A stretch of 42,079 nt of DNA from positions 1-42,079 of the forward strand of contig JAIKZU010000012.1 of NCBI GenBank assembly GCA_024681985.1, read 5' to 3'. Of this stretch, positions 26,469 to 34,686 are shown piece by piece. A program made the translations under genes and the position numbers. The notes under the pieces were generated by a model, which was not told the DNA's origin, ran no database searches, and saw only the letters and a list, made by a program, of their open reading frames with translations. Position 1 is the first letter of the stretch; each line of letters starts with the position of its first letter. This DNA is from Lachnospiraceae bacterium (GTDB taxonomy: Bacteria; Bacillota; Clostridia; Lachnospirales; Lachnospiraceae).

Positions 26469-26658
26469 GCGTGCGGTCGAAAATGCTTTTCAAGACTAGT
26501 CGCTCCGCTACTAAGATCCTCCGTTCACCTCGCTTAACGGCCACTGTGCGCGTCTGCTCGATCCTGCGGATCTGCGCTGCGTGCTCGCCGGCCTACTCGG
26601 ATCCGGACGATCTAAGTGCTACGCTAAATCGCTTTGAAAAGCATTTCGCACCTCACGC
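26469..26658. repeat. 190-bp imperfect palindromic element in the greA leader
   Basis: The 25-base ends (26469-26493 and 26634-26658) are inverted copies sharing gcgtg, gcg-rich bases and aatgcttttcaa. The similarity continues inward: actaagatc-ctccg on the left matches ttagatcgtccg read from the right. The interior is GC-rich and carries further short inverted segments (gatcctgcggatc, ggatccg). No open frame with a ribosome site lies within. It looks like a non-autonomous mobile palindrome (MITE-like) or a repeated structured RNA. This accounts for most of the 362 bases without a gene between greA and the GT2 gene. Confidence 0.7.
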
Positions 26659-26675
26659 TTGACAACTATTAGAAC

Positions 26676-26704
26676 ATAATAAAAGAATGAGCTACATTTT
26701 GCAA
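26676..26704 (-). promoter_or_regulatory. Promoter of greA
   Basis: On the minus strand TTGCAA (26704-26699), 17 bases, TATTAT (26681-26676). Transcription would run through the palindromic element into greA. Confidence 0.7.
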
Positions 26705-26713
26705 GAGACAGGC

Positions 26714-26742
26714 TTGTGAAAACCGTAAAAAGAAGATATAAT
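26714..26742 (+). promoter_or_regulatory. Promoter of the envelope-glycan cluster
   Basis: TTGTGA (26714-26719), 17 bases, TATAAT (26737-26742), 63 bases ahead of the GT2 start codon. It is back to back with the greA promoter. Confidence 0.75.
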
Positions 26743-26753
26743 AACTCCGTGTG

Positions 26754-26779
26754 CACATATGAGCGAGAGCGAATATGTG
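26754..26779 (+). other. Leader hairpin before the GT2 gene
   Basis: cacatat (26754-26760) pairs with atatgtg (26773-26779) across a 12-base loop containing the repeat gagcgagagcga. It sits near the 5' end of the predicted transcript and has no T-run. Confidence 0.4.
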
Positions 26780-26805
26780 GAAGATTGTGACAGAAAGAAG
26801 ATCAT

Positions 26806-27525
26806 ATGGGAATTAGTGTAGTATTACTGGCATATAAAGAAGAAGAGAATTTAAAGGTGCTCCTGCCGGAGATCAAGCGGTACGTGGAGCAGTGTGAAAA
26901 GAATTACGAGATTCTGGTGGTGGATACGGCAGAACCTTTGGATAATACCAAGGGCGTCTGCGAGGAAATGGGTGCCCGGTATATCAACCAGGAGGAGCCC
27001 GGCTTTGGCGGTGCTTTCCGTACGGCTATTAAGTATGCCACCATGCAGAAGTTTTTGATCATGGATAGCGACGGATCCCATCCCCCGAAATACATCCCGG
27101 ATATCTATCGGAAGTTTAACCAGGACAAATGCGATGTGGTGGTGGGGAGCCGCTACTGTGAGGGCGGTGTGTCCAACGACGATCCTTCCTCCCGGGTGAT
27201 GTCCCATCTATTGAACTTTGCATTCCGTGTAGCCCTGGGCTTAAAGGCAAAGGATCTCTCCACGGACTTCCGTATGTATCATACCAACCAGCTGAAGAAG
27301 ACAAAGCTGAAGTGCGAGAATTACGACGTTTTAGAGGAAGTGCTCCTGCAGCTGAAGCTGAACAAAAAGCCGGAGAAGCTGGTAATCGGCGAGACACCCA
27401 TCTCCTTTTCCAAGCGTATGTACGGTGAGTCCAAGCGTCAGCTGGTGAAGTTTATCTTAAGTTACATAAAGACCATTTTCCGCCTGTTCTGGATGCGGAT
27501 CAGCTATGGGCTAAAGAGCCTGTAA
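26806..27525 (+). CDS. Family 2 glycosyltransferase, DPM1-like
   Basis: 239 residues. The GT-A fold begins MGISVVLLAYKEEENL, with the metal-binding DSD at residues 87-89, then SHPPKYIPDIY. VVGSRYCEGG and the C-terminal KRMYGESKRQLVKF basic stretch are typical of enzymes that place a sugar on polyprenyl phosphate at the inner membrane face. It lacks the two C-terminal membrane helices of CsbB/GtrB, so it probably associates with the membrane peripherally. It is followed by GtrA and GT-C-like proteins, the arrangement of a three-component glycosylation system. Confidence 0.88.
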   Translation: MGISVVLLAYKEEENLKVLLPEIKRYVEQCEKNYEILVVDTAEPLDNTKGVCEEMGARYINQEEPGFGGAFRTAIKYATMQKFLIMDSDGSHPPKYIPDIYRKFNQDKCDVVVGSRYCEGGVSNDDPSSRVMSHLLNFAFRVALGLKAKDLSTDFRMYHTNQLKKTKLKCENYDVLEEVLLQLKLNKKPEKLVIGETPISFSKRMYGESKRQLVKFILSYIKTIFRLFWMRISYGLKSL

Positions 27526-27537
27526 GGGGAGGACGAG

Positions 27538-27999
27538 ATGAACGGAAGCGGAGTGCAAACAGAGAGTAAAAAGATCCCCCTTTTGGAGCAGATCCTGCGG
27601 TTCGGTGTAGTGGGATTTATCAGTTTCTTTGTGGACTTTGGGGTGTATACCCTTTTATGCAACGTCCTGGACGTGCATTACATCATTGCCGGGTTTTTTG
27701 GTTTCGTGATCTCGGTGATCGTAAACTACTACCTGAGCATGCACTACGTCTTTGAGAGCAGGGACGACATTTCCAAGCGCCGGGAGTTTATCGTGTTTGT
27801 AATCTTAAGTGCCATCGGCCTACTGGTCAATGAGCTGATCCTCTTTATCTGTGTGGACGGCATCTATTATCACTGGAGCTGGCTCAATGGCTGGCTTAGC
27901 ATCAAGCTCATGAATATGGGTGCTAAGGTGGCGGCCACCGGTGTGGTGATGGTGTACAATTTTGTGACGAGAAAGATTTTTTTGGAAAAGAAAAACTAA
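27538..27999 (+). CDS. GtrA family membrane protein (polyprenyl-phosphate-sugar flippase)
   Basis: 153 residues with four membrane helices (about 16-38, 42-64, 82-102, 121-143). The first-helix motif LRFGVVGFISFFVDFGVY and the second-helix region FFGFVISVIVNYYLSMHYVF define GtrA/GtcA. These proteins are thought to flip polyprenyl-phosphate sugars made by a partner GT2. It starts 12 bp after the GT2 gene, with a GGGAGG-type site. Confidence 0.92.
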   Translation: MNGSGVQTESKKIPLLEQILRFGVVGFISFFVDFGVYTLLCNVLDVHYIIAGFFGFVISVIVNYYLSMHYVFESRDDISKRREFIVFVILSAIGLLVNELILFICVDGIYYHWSWLNGWLSIKLMNMGAKVAATGVVMVYNFVTRKIFLEKKN

Positions 28000-28010
28000 A
28001 GGAGTCTCAT

Positions 28011-29312
28011 ATGGATATGCATTCTCATACAGTATCCTATGAAAAAAGATTTTATCAAGCGAGTGTCCTACTCGCTTTTCTTTGTGCTCTTCTTTTGTGG
28101 CACCCGGATACCCGTTCCATCGTAAATTGGGGATATGATCTCCTGCAGTGCCTGTTCGGGGGACAGCTTTCGAACTTCCCGGCTTACACCTATGAAACCC
28201 ATGGCCTGGCCACAAACTATACCCTTTTTGTAAATACCGTCACAGCGATCTGGCTGTTGCCTGTCTATAATATCGAAATGTTCAGCGGTATGCAGATCGC
28301 CATCGAGATATACGAGGTCTGGTACAAAATACTGCTGTTTGCCACGGCATTTCTGTGCGGGTGGCTCCTTGACATAGGGATTCGCAATCGGAGACCCAAG
28401 AAAGGACTTTGGACAAAGGAGCCGGATGAGGACAAACAGGACAGTTATTTTGCCCGCGGACTGTATTATTCCTCCGGCATCCTATTGATCTCTGTACTGG
28501 GAAAAGGCCAGGTGGATATCTTCAGCCTCTTCTTTATGCTGGGGGGAGCCGGCTATTTTCAAAAAAGGAAATATGCAAAGATGTCCCTTCTTTTCGGTAT
28601 GGCAGTCTTGATCAAGCCCTTTCCTCTGGTGATCATCCTTCCGGTTTTGTTGCTTCTCATCAAAGAGATCCGTTACCGGGTGATCCCCTGTGGCGTGCTG
28701 ACCCTGGTGCCCATGGCAGCGGACCACCTGCTGACGCGGCTTTTGATGCCGGAATACCGGGCATATGTGGCCATCACTTCCCGGGCGTTTAAGGAGACCT
28801 TCGGGTTTTCACGGGTGGAGCAGCTGTTTGCGGTAAAGCTGGGCAATATATCCCTGTTTTTTGCCGCTATGGGTATGCTTTGCATCGCAAGCCTGTATCT
28901 GGGCATGATGGAAAAAACAAAGACCCGGCATTATATATTCTTTGCCGTATTATCTTATGTGATCCTTTCCGCCTTTTATTCCGCCACCTTTTACTGGTAT
29001 GTGGTGGTGCTGCCCATCTTGGCATATATGGGGATGCGGCTGCAAAGGAGGCTTTTGGCAGTATTTCTTTTCCTTGGTAACACCTGTGGCATGCTGCTTA
29101 CCATGCTAGTAAATGCCGGGGGTATGGGGATGGTGGTCCTTACGCCACTTTTCGGAGAGACGAAGGCGCCGATGCTGGCAAAGATGCTGTCTCAGGAAAT
29201 GCTAAGCGGCTTGTCTCTTTTGGGGACTACGGTATTTACGCTCACCATGCTGGCTGTGGCACTGTTCTATACGCAGGAGAGGCGGCGGAGGGAGAAGGCC
29301 CATGAAGACTGA
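28011..29312 (+). CDS. Polytopic membrane protein, probable GT-C (GT87-like) glycosyltransferase
   Basis: 433 residues with about ten to eleven membrane segments. The start has AAGGAG 6 bases upstream. LGKGQVDIFSLFFMLGGAGYFQKRKYAKMSLLFGMAVLIKPFPLVI, cited here only in outline, has the GQ-D and late K-P pattern of GT87-type mannosyltransferases (short forms: GKGQVDIF at about 163, IKPFPLV at about 202). It would use polyprenyl-phosphate sugars on the outer face. It overlaps the next gene by 11 bp. Confidence 0.65.
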   Translation: MDMHSHTVSYEKRFYQASVLLAFLCALLLWHPDTRSIVNWGYDLLQCLFGGQLSNFPAYTYETHGLATNYTLFVNTVTAIWLLPVYNIEMFSGMQIAIEIYEVWYKILLFATAFLCGWLLDIGIRNRRPKKGLWTKEPDEDKQDSYFARGLYYSSGILLISVLGKGQVDIFSLFFMLGGAGYFQKRKYAKMSLLFGMAVLIKPFPLVIILPVLLLLIKEIRYRVIPCGVLTLVPMAADHLLTRLLMPEYRAYVAITSRAFKETFGFSRVEQLFAVKLGNISLFFAAMGMLCIASLYLGMMEKTKTRHYIFFAVLSYVILSAFYSATFYWYVVVLPILAYMGMRLQRRLLAVFLFLGNTCGMLLTMLVNAGGMGMVVLTPLFGETKAPMLAKMLSQEMLSGLSLLGTTVFTLTMLAVALFYTQERRRREKAHED

Positions 29313-31056
29313 AAAAAAGCGACTTGCATTCCTCCTGGGAGGAGCTCTGGCCGGGCTGCTCTTTTTGGCGATCTACGGTGTCCGGATCCTGGATGTGACC
29401 TATGATGACTGGTTGTTTTTCGGGCTGAACCGAAAGGATCTGGTGCAGCATTATATGGGGTGGGTGAATTTTCGGAAATCCCCCTGGCATTTTCCCATAG
29501 GGCTGACGGACGGCATCATCTATCCGGATCGGATCTCTGTGGTATATACGGACTCCATACCTTATTTTGCAGTGTTTTTCAAACTGCTGTCACCCCTGCT
29601 TCCGAAGACTTTTCAGTATTTCGGTTGGTACGGCCTGCTGTGCGCCATTTTGTTGGGAGGCTTTTCTGCCCGGTTGATCTGCCGCATGACGGAGGATGTG
29701 GCCTATTCCTTGCTGACATCTCTTTTCTTTTCGGTGTCGGTGTTTTTTTTGATCCGGACGTTCTGGCACACGGCCCTGGCTTCCCAGTGGATCGTGGTGG
29801 CGGCGCTGGAGATCTGGCTTACGTTGGAACAGCAGCAGGAAGATAAAAAAAGCGCAGCCCGCTGGAGCGGACTATCTCTCATGGCCCTGTTGACGGAAGC
29901 TTATTTTCTGCCCATGGTGTGGGGGATCTTTTTGTGCTCCATGCTTTCCCATATCATCGAAAACCGCGGAGCAAAAAAAGCCTGGCGGCGGCTTTTGACG
30001 GATGTATTCTTTTCCGCCGGCGTGACGCTGATGGCGGGAGCGATCCTGGGGGTATTCTACGGAAGCGTCAGCGTGTCGGATTCCCTTTTGGGGCTGGTAT
30101 CCTTTAATTACAACGGATTTATCAATCCGCAGAAATATTCTTCGTTTTTCAGCGGACTGCCTCTCTATGATAACGGGCAGTATGAGGGCTACGCCTATTT
30201 AGGCCTGGGTATGAGCCTGCTAATCATCCTTTCTGCCGTAGGTGCCCTGATCCGCTTGAAAAAAAGATGGGTAGAAAGTGATGGGGAGGGCCGTCGGGAA
30301 ATGGGCCTGAAAGCTCTGCCCTACCTGTTGTTTTTCGCCGGGTTCATCGGCTTTGCCGGAAGTCCGGTGATCACGGTGGGAGATCACGCCATCGCTCTTC
30401 CCCTGCCGGGATTTGTCTATACGCTGTGGAGTGTATTTCGCAGCACGGGACGCCTGATCTGGCCGGTGTGCTATTTTCTCATGCTTTTTGGTTGTGTGGG
30501 CTGGTACCGCATGGTACAGGAGCGGAGCAAGGCGGACCCTCCGGGGCTTGGGAAGCGCAGGATCCGTTATCCCCGGGTACTGTTATTCGGTGTGGCGACA
30601 GCCGCATTGGGCTGTCAGCTTTTGGAGGAGTCCGGCTATATTATAGAACTCCATAAGCACTATACCGCAGACTATGAATACGAGTCGGCCCTTACAGATC
30701 CCGCTTGGGAGGAGATCGCCGAAGCGTATGACCACATCATGGTCTACCCGCCCACCATCGTGGTGAACCTTACCCCCATGGCAGACGAGCTCATGATCTT
30801 TGCCCAAAAGCACGACATGACCATGAGTGCGGTGTATCTGGCCCGGGACATCACGGCGCCCATTGACGAAAAGACCATGGCCTATTTTGACAGTGGCGCA
30901 TACAAAGAGGATGAGGACACGGTCTACGTGTTCTTTGGGTTTGTGGAACCCCAGGGAGATTACGATCTGCATTATTACGAGTTGGAAAAAGACGTGGTGA
31001 TCGGTGTAAAAGAGCCCCTTGCCACGAAAGGTGCAAAGGATGAAAAAGTATATTAA
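29302..31056 (+). CDS. Polytopic membrane protein, DUF6311-like (paralogue of the gene at 39108)
   Basis: 584 residues: about ten membrane segments in the first 450, then a soluble outer domain (about 460-584). Key stretches are VTYDDWLFFGLN, DLVQHYMGWVNFRKSPW, and VVYTDSIPYFAVFFKLLSPLLP, with FNYNGFINP near residue 270. The same landmarks appear in the same order in the protein at 39108-40850, so the two are paralogues. The acidic residues in the first outer loop suit a GT-C enzyme. It overlaps genes on both sides (11 and 17 bp). Confidence 0.65.
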   Translation: MKTEKKRLAFLLGGALAGLLFLAIYGVRILDVTYDDWLFFGLNRKDLVQHYMGWVNFRKSPWHFPIGLTDGIIYPDRISVVYTDSIPYFAVFFKLLSPLLPKTFQYFGWYGLLCAILLGGFSARLICRMTEDVAYSLLTSLFFSVSVFFLIRTFWHTALASQWIVVAALEIWLTLEQQQEDKKSAARWSGLSLMALLTEAYFLPMVWGIFLCSMLSHIIENRGAKKAWRRLLTDVFFSAGVTLMAGAILGVFYGSVSVSDSLLGLVSFNYNGFINPQKYSSFFSGLPLYDNGQYEGYAYLGLGMSLLIILSAVGALIRLKKRWVESDGEGRREMGLKALPYLLFFAGFIGFAGSPVITVGDHAIALPLPGFVYTLWSVFRSTGRLIWPVCYFLMLFGCVGWYRMVQERSKADPPGLGKRRIRYPRVLLFGVATAALGCQLLEESGYIIELHKHYTADYEYESALTDPAWEEIAEAYDHIMVYPPTIVVNLTPMADELMIFAQKHDMTMSAVYLARDITAPIDEKTMAYFDSGAYKEDEDTVYVFFGFVEPQGDYDLHYYELEKDVVIGVKEPLATKGAKDEKVY

Positions 31057-31885
31057 ACTGCTTCGGGTGAAGCATTATATCAAAAATCTTTTGGTGTTTT
31101 TGCCGGTGTTTTTCGGCAAGGCCATATTTGAGCCCGCCACACTCCTGCAGGCAGTCCTTGGATGCCTGGCCTTTTGCGCCGTCTCCTCGGCAGTTTATAT
31201 CTTAAACGATATCCGGGATGTGGAAAGCGACAGGAAACATCCCACGAAAAAGGATCGTCCCCTGGCAGCAGGAGAGATCACTGTCACTTCGGCAGGGGTT
31301 CTGTTCGGTGTTTGTATCCTGCTGGCGGCTCTTTTGTCTTTTTGGCTGGGCAGTGCTACGGGTGCGGCGGTGCTGGCACTCTATCTGGTTTTGAACATTG
31401 GCTACAGCCTGGGCCTTAAAAACGTGCCCATCGCTGATGTGGTGATCCTGGCTTCCGGTTTCGTGCTCCGGGTGTTTTACGGGGGGTTTATCACCGACAT
31501 CGTCATCTCGGACTGGCTGTATCTGGTGATCATCTCTGCCTCCCTGTACCTGGGACTGGGAAAGCGGAGAAATGAGATGCGCATGATAAAGGACGAGGGG
31601 CGGAAGGTGTTAAAATACTACACCATTCCCTTTTTGGATAAAAATATGTATGTGTGCATGGCCCTCACCAATGTTTTCTACGCCCTGTGGACCATGGATC
31701 TGGGTGTAAAGAACCTGGTATGGACAGTGCCCTTTTTCCTGGTGATCTTTTTGTATTACAGCATGGTGACGGAGGGAGACTCCGACGGGGATCCGGTGGA
31801 AGTGGTGCTCCATCATAAGGCCATATTGGTCCTGGCGGCACTGTATGTACTGTGCATGTTCGGGCTTTTGTATTTCGGAAGATAG
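31040..31885 (+). CDS. UbiA family prenyltransferase, decaprenyl-phosphate phosphoribosyltransferase-like
   Basis: 281 residues from the ATG at 31040, preceded by AAAGG. A GTG-type start further upstream is less likely. Eight to nine helices are seen. The catalytic NDxxDxxxD motif is NDIRDVESD (Asn56 to Asp64) followed by RKHPTKKDRPLAAG, the form found in DPPR synthase (Rv3806c type) that transfers phosphoribose to polyprenyl phosphate. A second motif is LGLGKRRNEM. In mycobacteria this step begins arabinofuranose donor synthesis with DprE1/E2; no DprE genes lie in this window. A furanose-containing surface glycan is inferred. Confidence 0.82.
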   Translation: MKKYIKLLRVKHYIKNLLVFLPVFFGKAIFEPATLLQAVLGCLAFCAVSSAVYILNDIRDVESDRKHPTKKDRPLAAGEITVTSAGVLFGVCILLAALLSFWLGSATGAAVLALYLVLNIGYSLGLKNVPIADVVILASGFVLRVFYGGFITDIVISDWLYLVIISASLYLGLGKRRNEMRMIKDEGRKVLKYYTIPFLDKNMYVCMALTNVFYALWTMDLGVKNLVWTVPFFLVIFLYYSMVTEGDSDGDPVEVVLHHKAILVLAALYVLCMFGLLYFGR

Positions 31886-31891
31886 GAATTC

Positions 31892-32962
31892 ATGGAAAAG
31901 AGAAACGACTACATTGACGCCGTCCGCGGCGTGGCAGCCCTGTTTGTGATATGGGGCCATACATTTTTTTACATCGGCATGTGGTTTTTGCCGGATTGGT
32001 TTAAAAGCTTCGGTCTGCTCTTTGAGGTGCCGGTGTTTTTCCTGCTTTCCGGATGGGCGGCGGGACTGCGGCCCCTTAGCGTAAAAAAGACCCTGCACTC
32101 CGTTTTCAGGCTGTGGCTCCAGTGGATCTTTTTCATAACGGTGCTGGCTTTGGCCTGCTTTTTCTCCCGGTTTACCTCCCTTCCTTTGGAGGGGGTCAGC
32201 GGCCCCGTGGATCTGATAAAAAACTATGCCATGATCGTCAGCTTCCCCGCCCTTCCGGTGGTGGAGGGATCGGTGTGGTTTTTGCCTCTGTTCATGCTGA
32301 CGAGCCTGTTTTGCGTTGCCGTCTTGAAGCTGATGGAAAAAGCCGGGAGCGGGGGAAAAAGCAAAGCAGTATTTTTGGTGATTCTGATCATTGTTACGGT
32401 GCTGTTATCAGTTCTCCGCGCAGCGGGCAAAAATCCGGTGCCCCAGATCCTGCAGTCCGTGGTCTTTTACGGGATCTTTTGGATGATGGGGTATCTGCGA
32501 AAGAGCATTCGGATCGATTCACTTTTCAAGTGTCTGGGGTTTGCGGCAGCAGGCCTGGTGGGATATATGGTGACGGCCCGGCTTATGGGCTTTCGGTTCT
32601 TTGTGGTGCAGGACGCCAAATTTCCGCCGGTGCTCCCCTATGCATGCTGGGCGTGCATGAGTGTGGCGGTGGTATTCTACCTGGAACAAAAGATGAAAAG
32701 GTTTCATCCCTTCCTTCTCCACGTGGGGAAGAATGCCATTTTTTATTATTTTGCCCAGGGTGTATCCACCTCTCTTTTGTGTAAGGTGGAAGGAAAGCTT
32801 TTGACAGATCACTGGGTTTTAAAATGGGCCCTCTTCGTCGTATTAAATATTCTGGTGGCCATCCCTATCGCAGAGATGCTGCGGGTGGTGTATCAAGCCT
32901 GGTCGGGGCTGCTCCGTCGGATCCGATCCGCGGACAAAGACAAGCCAAAGATCAACCCATAG
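31892..32962 (+). CDS. Acyltransferase 3 family membrane protein
   Basis: 356 residues with about ten helices. It opens with NDYIDAVRGVAALFVIWGHTFF, which holds the conserved R-x-x-A and the catalytic His of the acyltransferase_3/OafB fold. FEVPVFFLLSGW is the second signature. These enzymes move acetyl or similar groups to extracytoplasmic sugars. It lies 6 bp after the UbiA gene, so O-acylation of the cluster's glycan is the natural reading. Confidence 0.9.
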   Translation: MEKRNDYIDAVRGVAALFVIWGHTFFYIGMWFLPDWFKSFGLLFEVPVFFLLSGWAAGLRPLSVKKTLHSVFRLWLQWIFFITVLALACFFSRFTSLPLEGVSGPVDLIKNYAMIVSFPALPVVEGSVWFLPLFMLTSLFCVAVLKLMEKAGSGGKSKAVFLVILIIVTVLLSVLRAAGKNPVPQILQSVVFYGIFWMMGYLRKSIRIDSLFKCLGFAAAGLVGYMVTARLMGFRFFVVQDAKFPPVLPYACWACMSVAVVFYLEQKMKRFHPFLLHVGKNAIFYYFAQGVSTSLLCKVEGKLLTDHWVLKWALFVVLNILVAIPIAEMLRVVYQAWSGLLRRIRSADKDKPKINP

Positions 32963-32984
32963 GTCAGTACGAGAGAAAACGGAT

Positions 32985-34607
32985 ATGAAAAAAGAAACTT
33001 ATGAAAAAATCACATATATCGCCATCGCCCTCTTTTTGATGGCTATGCTCATGTATGCGGGGATCCACCCCACCTATCTCATGGGAGAGTGGGACGACTA
33101 TTCCTTGCCGGTGGCATCTTTGTTCCATGATCACAACTTCTCCGTCAGCAAAGGGGACGTGGCCTATTTTAAGGAACTCTTTCCGGAATGGGCGACGGAT
33201 ATTAAGGGCTATGAACTTTCCGGCTACAAGACAGCAAGCGGCGCGGAACTGTCCTGGTATTTTCCGGTGTATTCCATTTTGTGCATGCCCATGACGGTGC
33301 TTTTATGGATCATGAAGCTGCCCCGGATCTATACCTTTTCCTTTACGAACATCCTGCTCTATGGACTGGCCCTTCTATTTGCGGCCCGCTTCGTAAAGGC
33401 CCCGGAGAAAAAGCGGCTTTTACTGGTGCTGACTTTGGCCATTCATCCCGCGGTGTTTTATATCAATTATGTGGGGGCGGAGGTCTGTCTCTATGCCCTT
33501 CTTGTTATGGCGGCGGTGTGCTGGTACAACGGCTGGCATCACCGGGCAGCCGTTTTCGTGGCGCTGGCAGGCACCATGAACGCCACCATCCTTTCCGTGG
33601 GATTGGTGATGATCGCCGAGTATCTGCTGTGGCTCTGCATGAAAAAAGAAAAGGCGCAGGCATGGCCGACGTTTATCCGGGCAAACTTCGGAAGGATCGT
33701 GGGTTACGGGTGCTGCTACATCATTGGGATCCTTCCCATGATCTATAACTTCTTCCATACGGGGCACATCAATCTCACCGCCTCGTATGAAAAATACACC
33801 GTGAGCAAAGAGACGGTCTTTGAACGGGCATATGCTTATTTCTTTGACTTAAACTACGGGATGCTTCCCTATTTCCCCGTGGTCCTGTGGTTGGCAGTGA
33901 TCCTGCTGGCAGTGGCTCTGGGCATCGTCATCAAAGAAACCGCGGCAAAAGAGGAGAGTAAAAAAACCGATGGGATCGCCTATTTGAAATGGGCCCTGAC
34001 GGGTCTGGTGCTGGTGCTTTTGTATTCCCTTATGATCCACATTAACAGCGGCATGGACGGCATGGCCCGGTACAATACCTGGGGGAGCGTCCTCTTTATC
34101 TTTGGGGTAGTGCTGTACTATGACAAGCTGTTGGGAAGCAGTCCGGCAACGGAAGTTTCGTCAAACATCCCCAAACTCCTTCCCCGAGTGGCAGCAGGAC
34201 TTTTGTGTTTGGATCTTTTTTGGTCGGCTTTCATGCTCTGGTGGTACGATCCCAACCGGGCGGCCAACACGGCCTATATTTTTATGAACCCTTTGGCGGT
34301 GGTGGTGTTGGAAAAAGACCCGGGGCTCTATAACCCGCTACATTCCACCTTTGCCAGCCGGACCCTGTATAAAGACGGATGTTACGAATATGACACACCG
34401 GTGGTATACTTTAGCTACGAGGACGGCAGCGTGCGAAAGGTGCTGGCTACGGCAGATGATGCAAAGATCCTGTTGGAGAACTTCTCTTCCGGCTCCGGCG
34501 CGGATGCCTGGTGGGAAAAGCAGGTGGCCGGCCTTGGGAAAAAGGAAAGCTATATTTCGGTTCCGAAAAAGTACGATATCCGGGGGCAGTTACCTGTCTC
34601 CGAATAA
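32985..34607 (+). CDS. Polytopic membrane protein, probable GT-C glycosyltransferase
   Basis: 540 residues with about eleven membrane segments and a short soluble C-terminal part (from about 440). The first outer loop contains YLMGEWDDYSLPVAS; the E-x-D-D set fits the catalytic acid of GT-C enzymes (GT39/GT83 type). INSGMDGMARYNTWGS further on is a typical late outer loop. The start has GAGAG 12 bases upstream. No named family is assigned. Confidence 0.6.
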   Translation: MKKETYEKITYIAIALFLMAMLMYAGIHPTYLMGEWDDYSLPVASLFHDHNFSVSKGDVAYFKELFPEWATDIKGYELSGYKTASGAELSWYFPVYSILCMPMTVLLWIMKLPRIYTFSFTNILLYGLALLFAARFVKAPEKKRLLLVLTLAIHPAVFYINYVGAEVCLYALLVMAAVCWYNGWHHRAAVFVALAGTMNATILSVGLVMIAEYLLWLCMKKEKAQAWPTFIRANFGRIVGYGCCYIIGILPMIYNFFHTGHINLTASYEKYTVSKETVFERAYAYFFDLNYGMLPYFPVVLWLAVILLAVALGIVIKETAAKEESKKTDGIAYLKWALTGLVLVLLYSLMIHINSGMDGMARYNTWGSVLFIFGVVLYYDKLLGSSPATEVSSNIPKLLPRVAAGLLCLDLFWSAFMLWWYDPNRAANTAYIFMNPLAVVVLEKDPGLYNPLHSTFASRTLYKDGCYEYDTPVVYFSYEDGSVRKVLATADDAKILLENFSSGSGADAWWEKQVAGLGKKESYISVPKKYDIRGQLPVSE

Positions 34608-34686
34608 TAAGGGACAGATACCCGTCTTTTTATTAACAGGGCAGGGCATCGGTTGCCTGAAGGATGGACACAGAAAGGAGACGACT

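Noticed and set aside
34351..34686. A 112-residue N-terminal extension of the DUF3298 lipoprotein
   Set aside because: It runs through the end of the previous gene in another frame and would bury the signal peptide and lipobox that begin at 34687.
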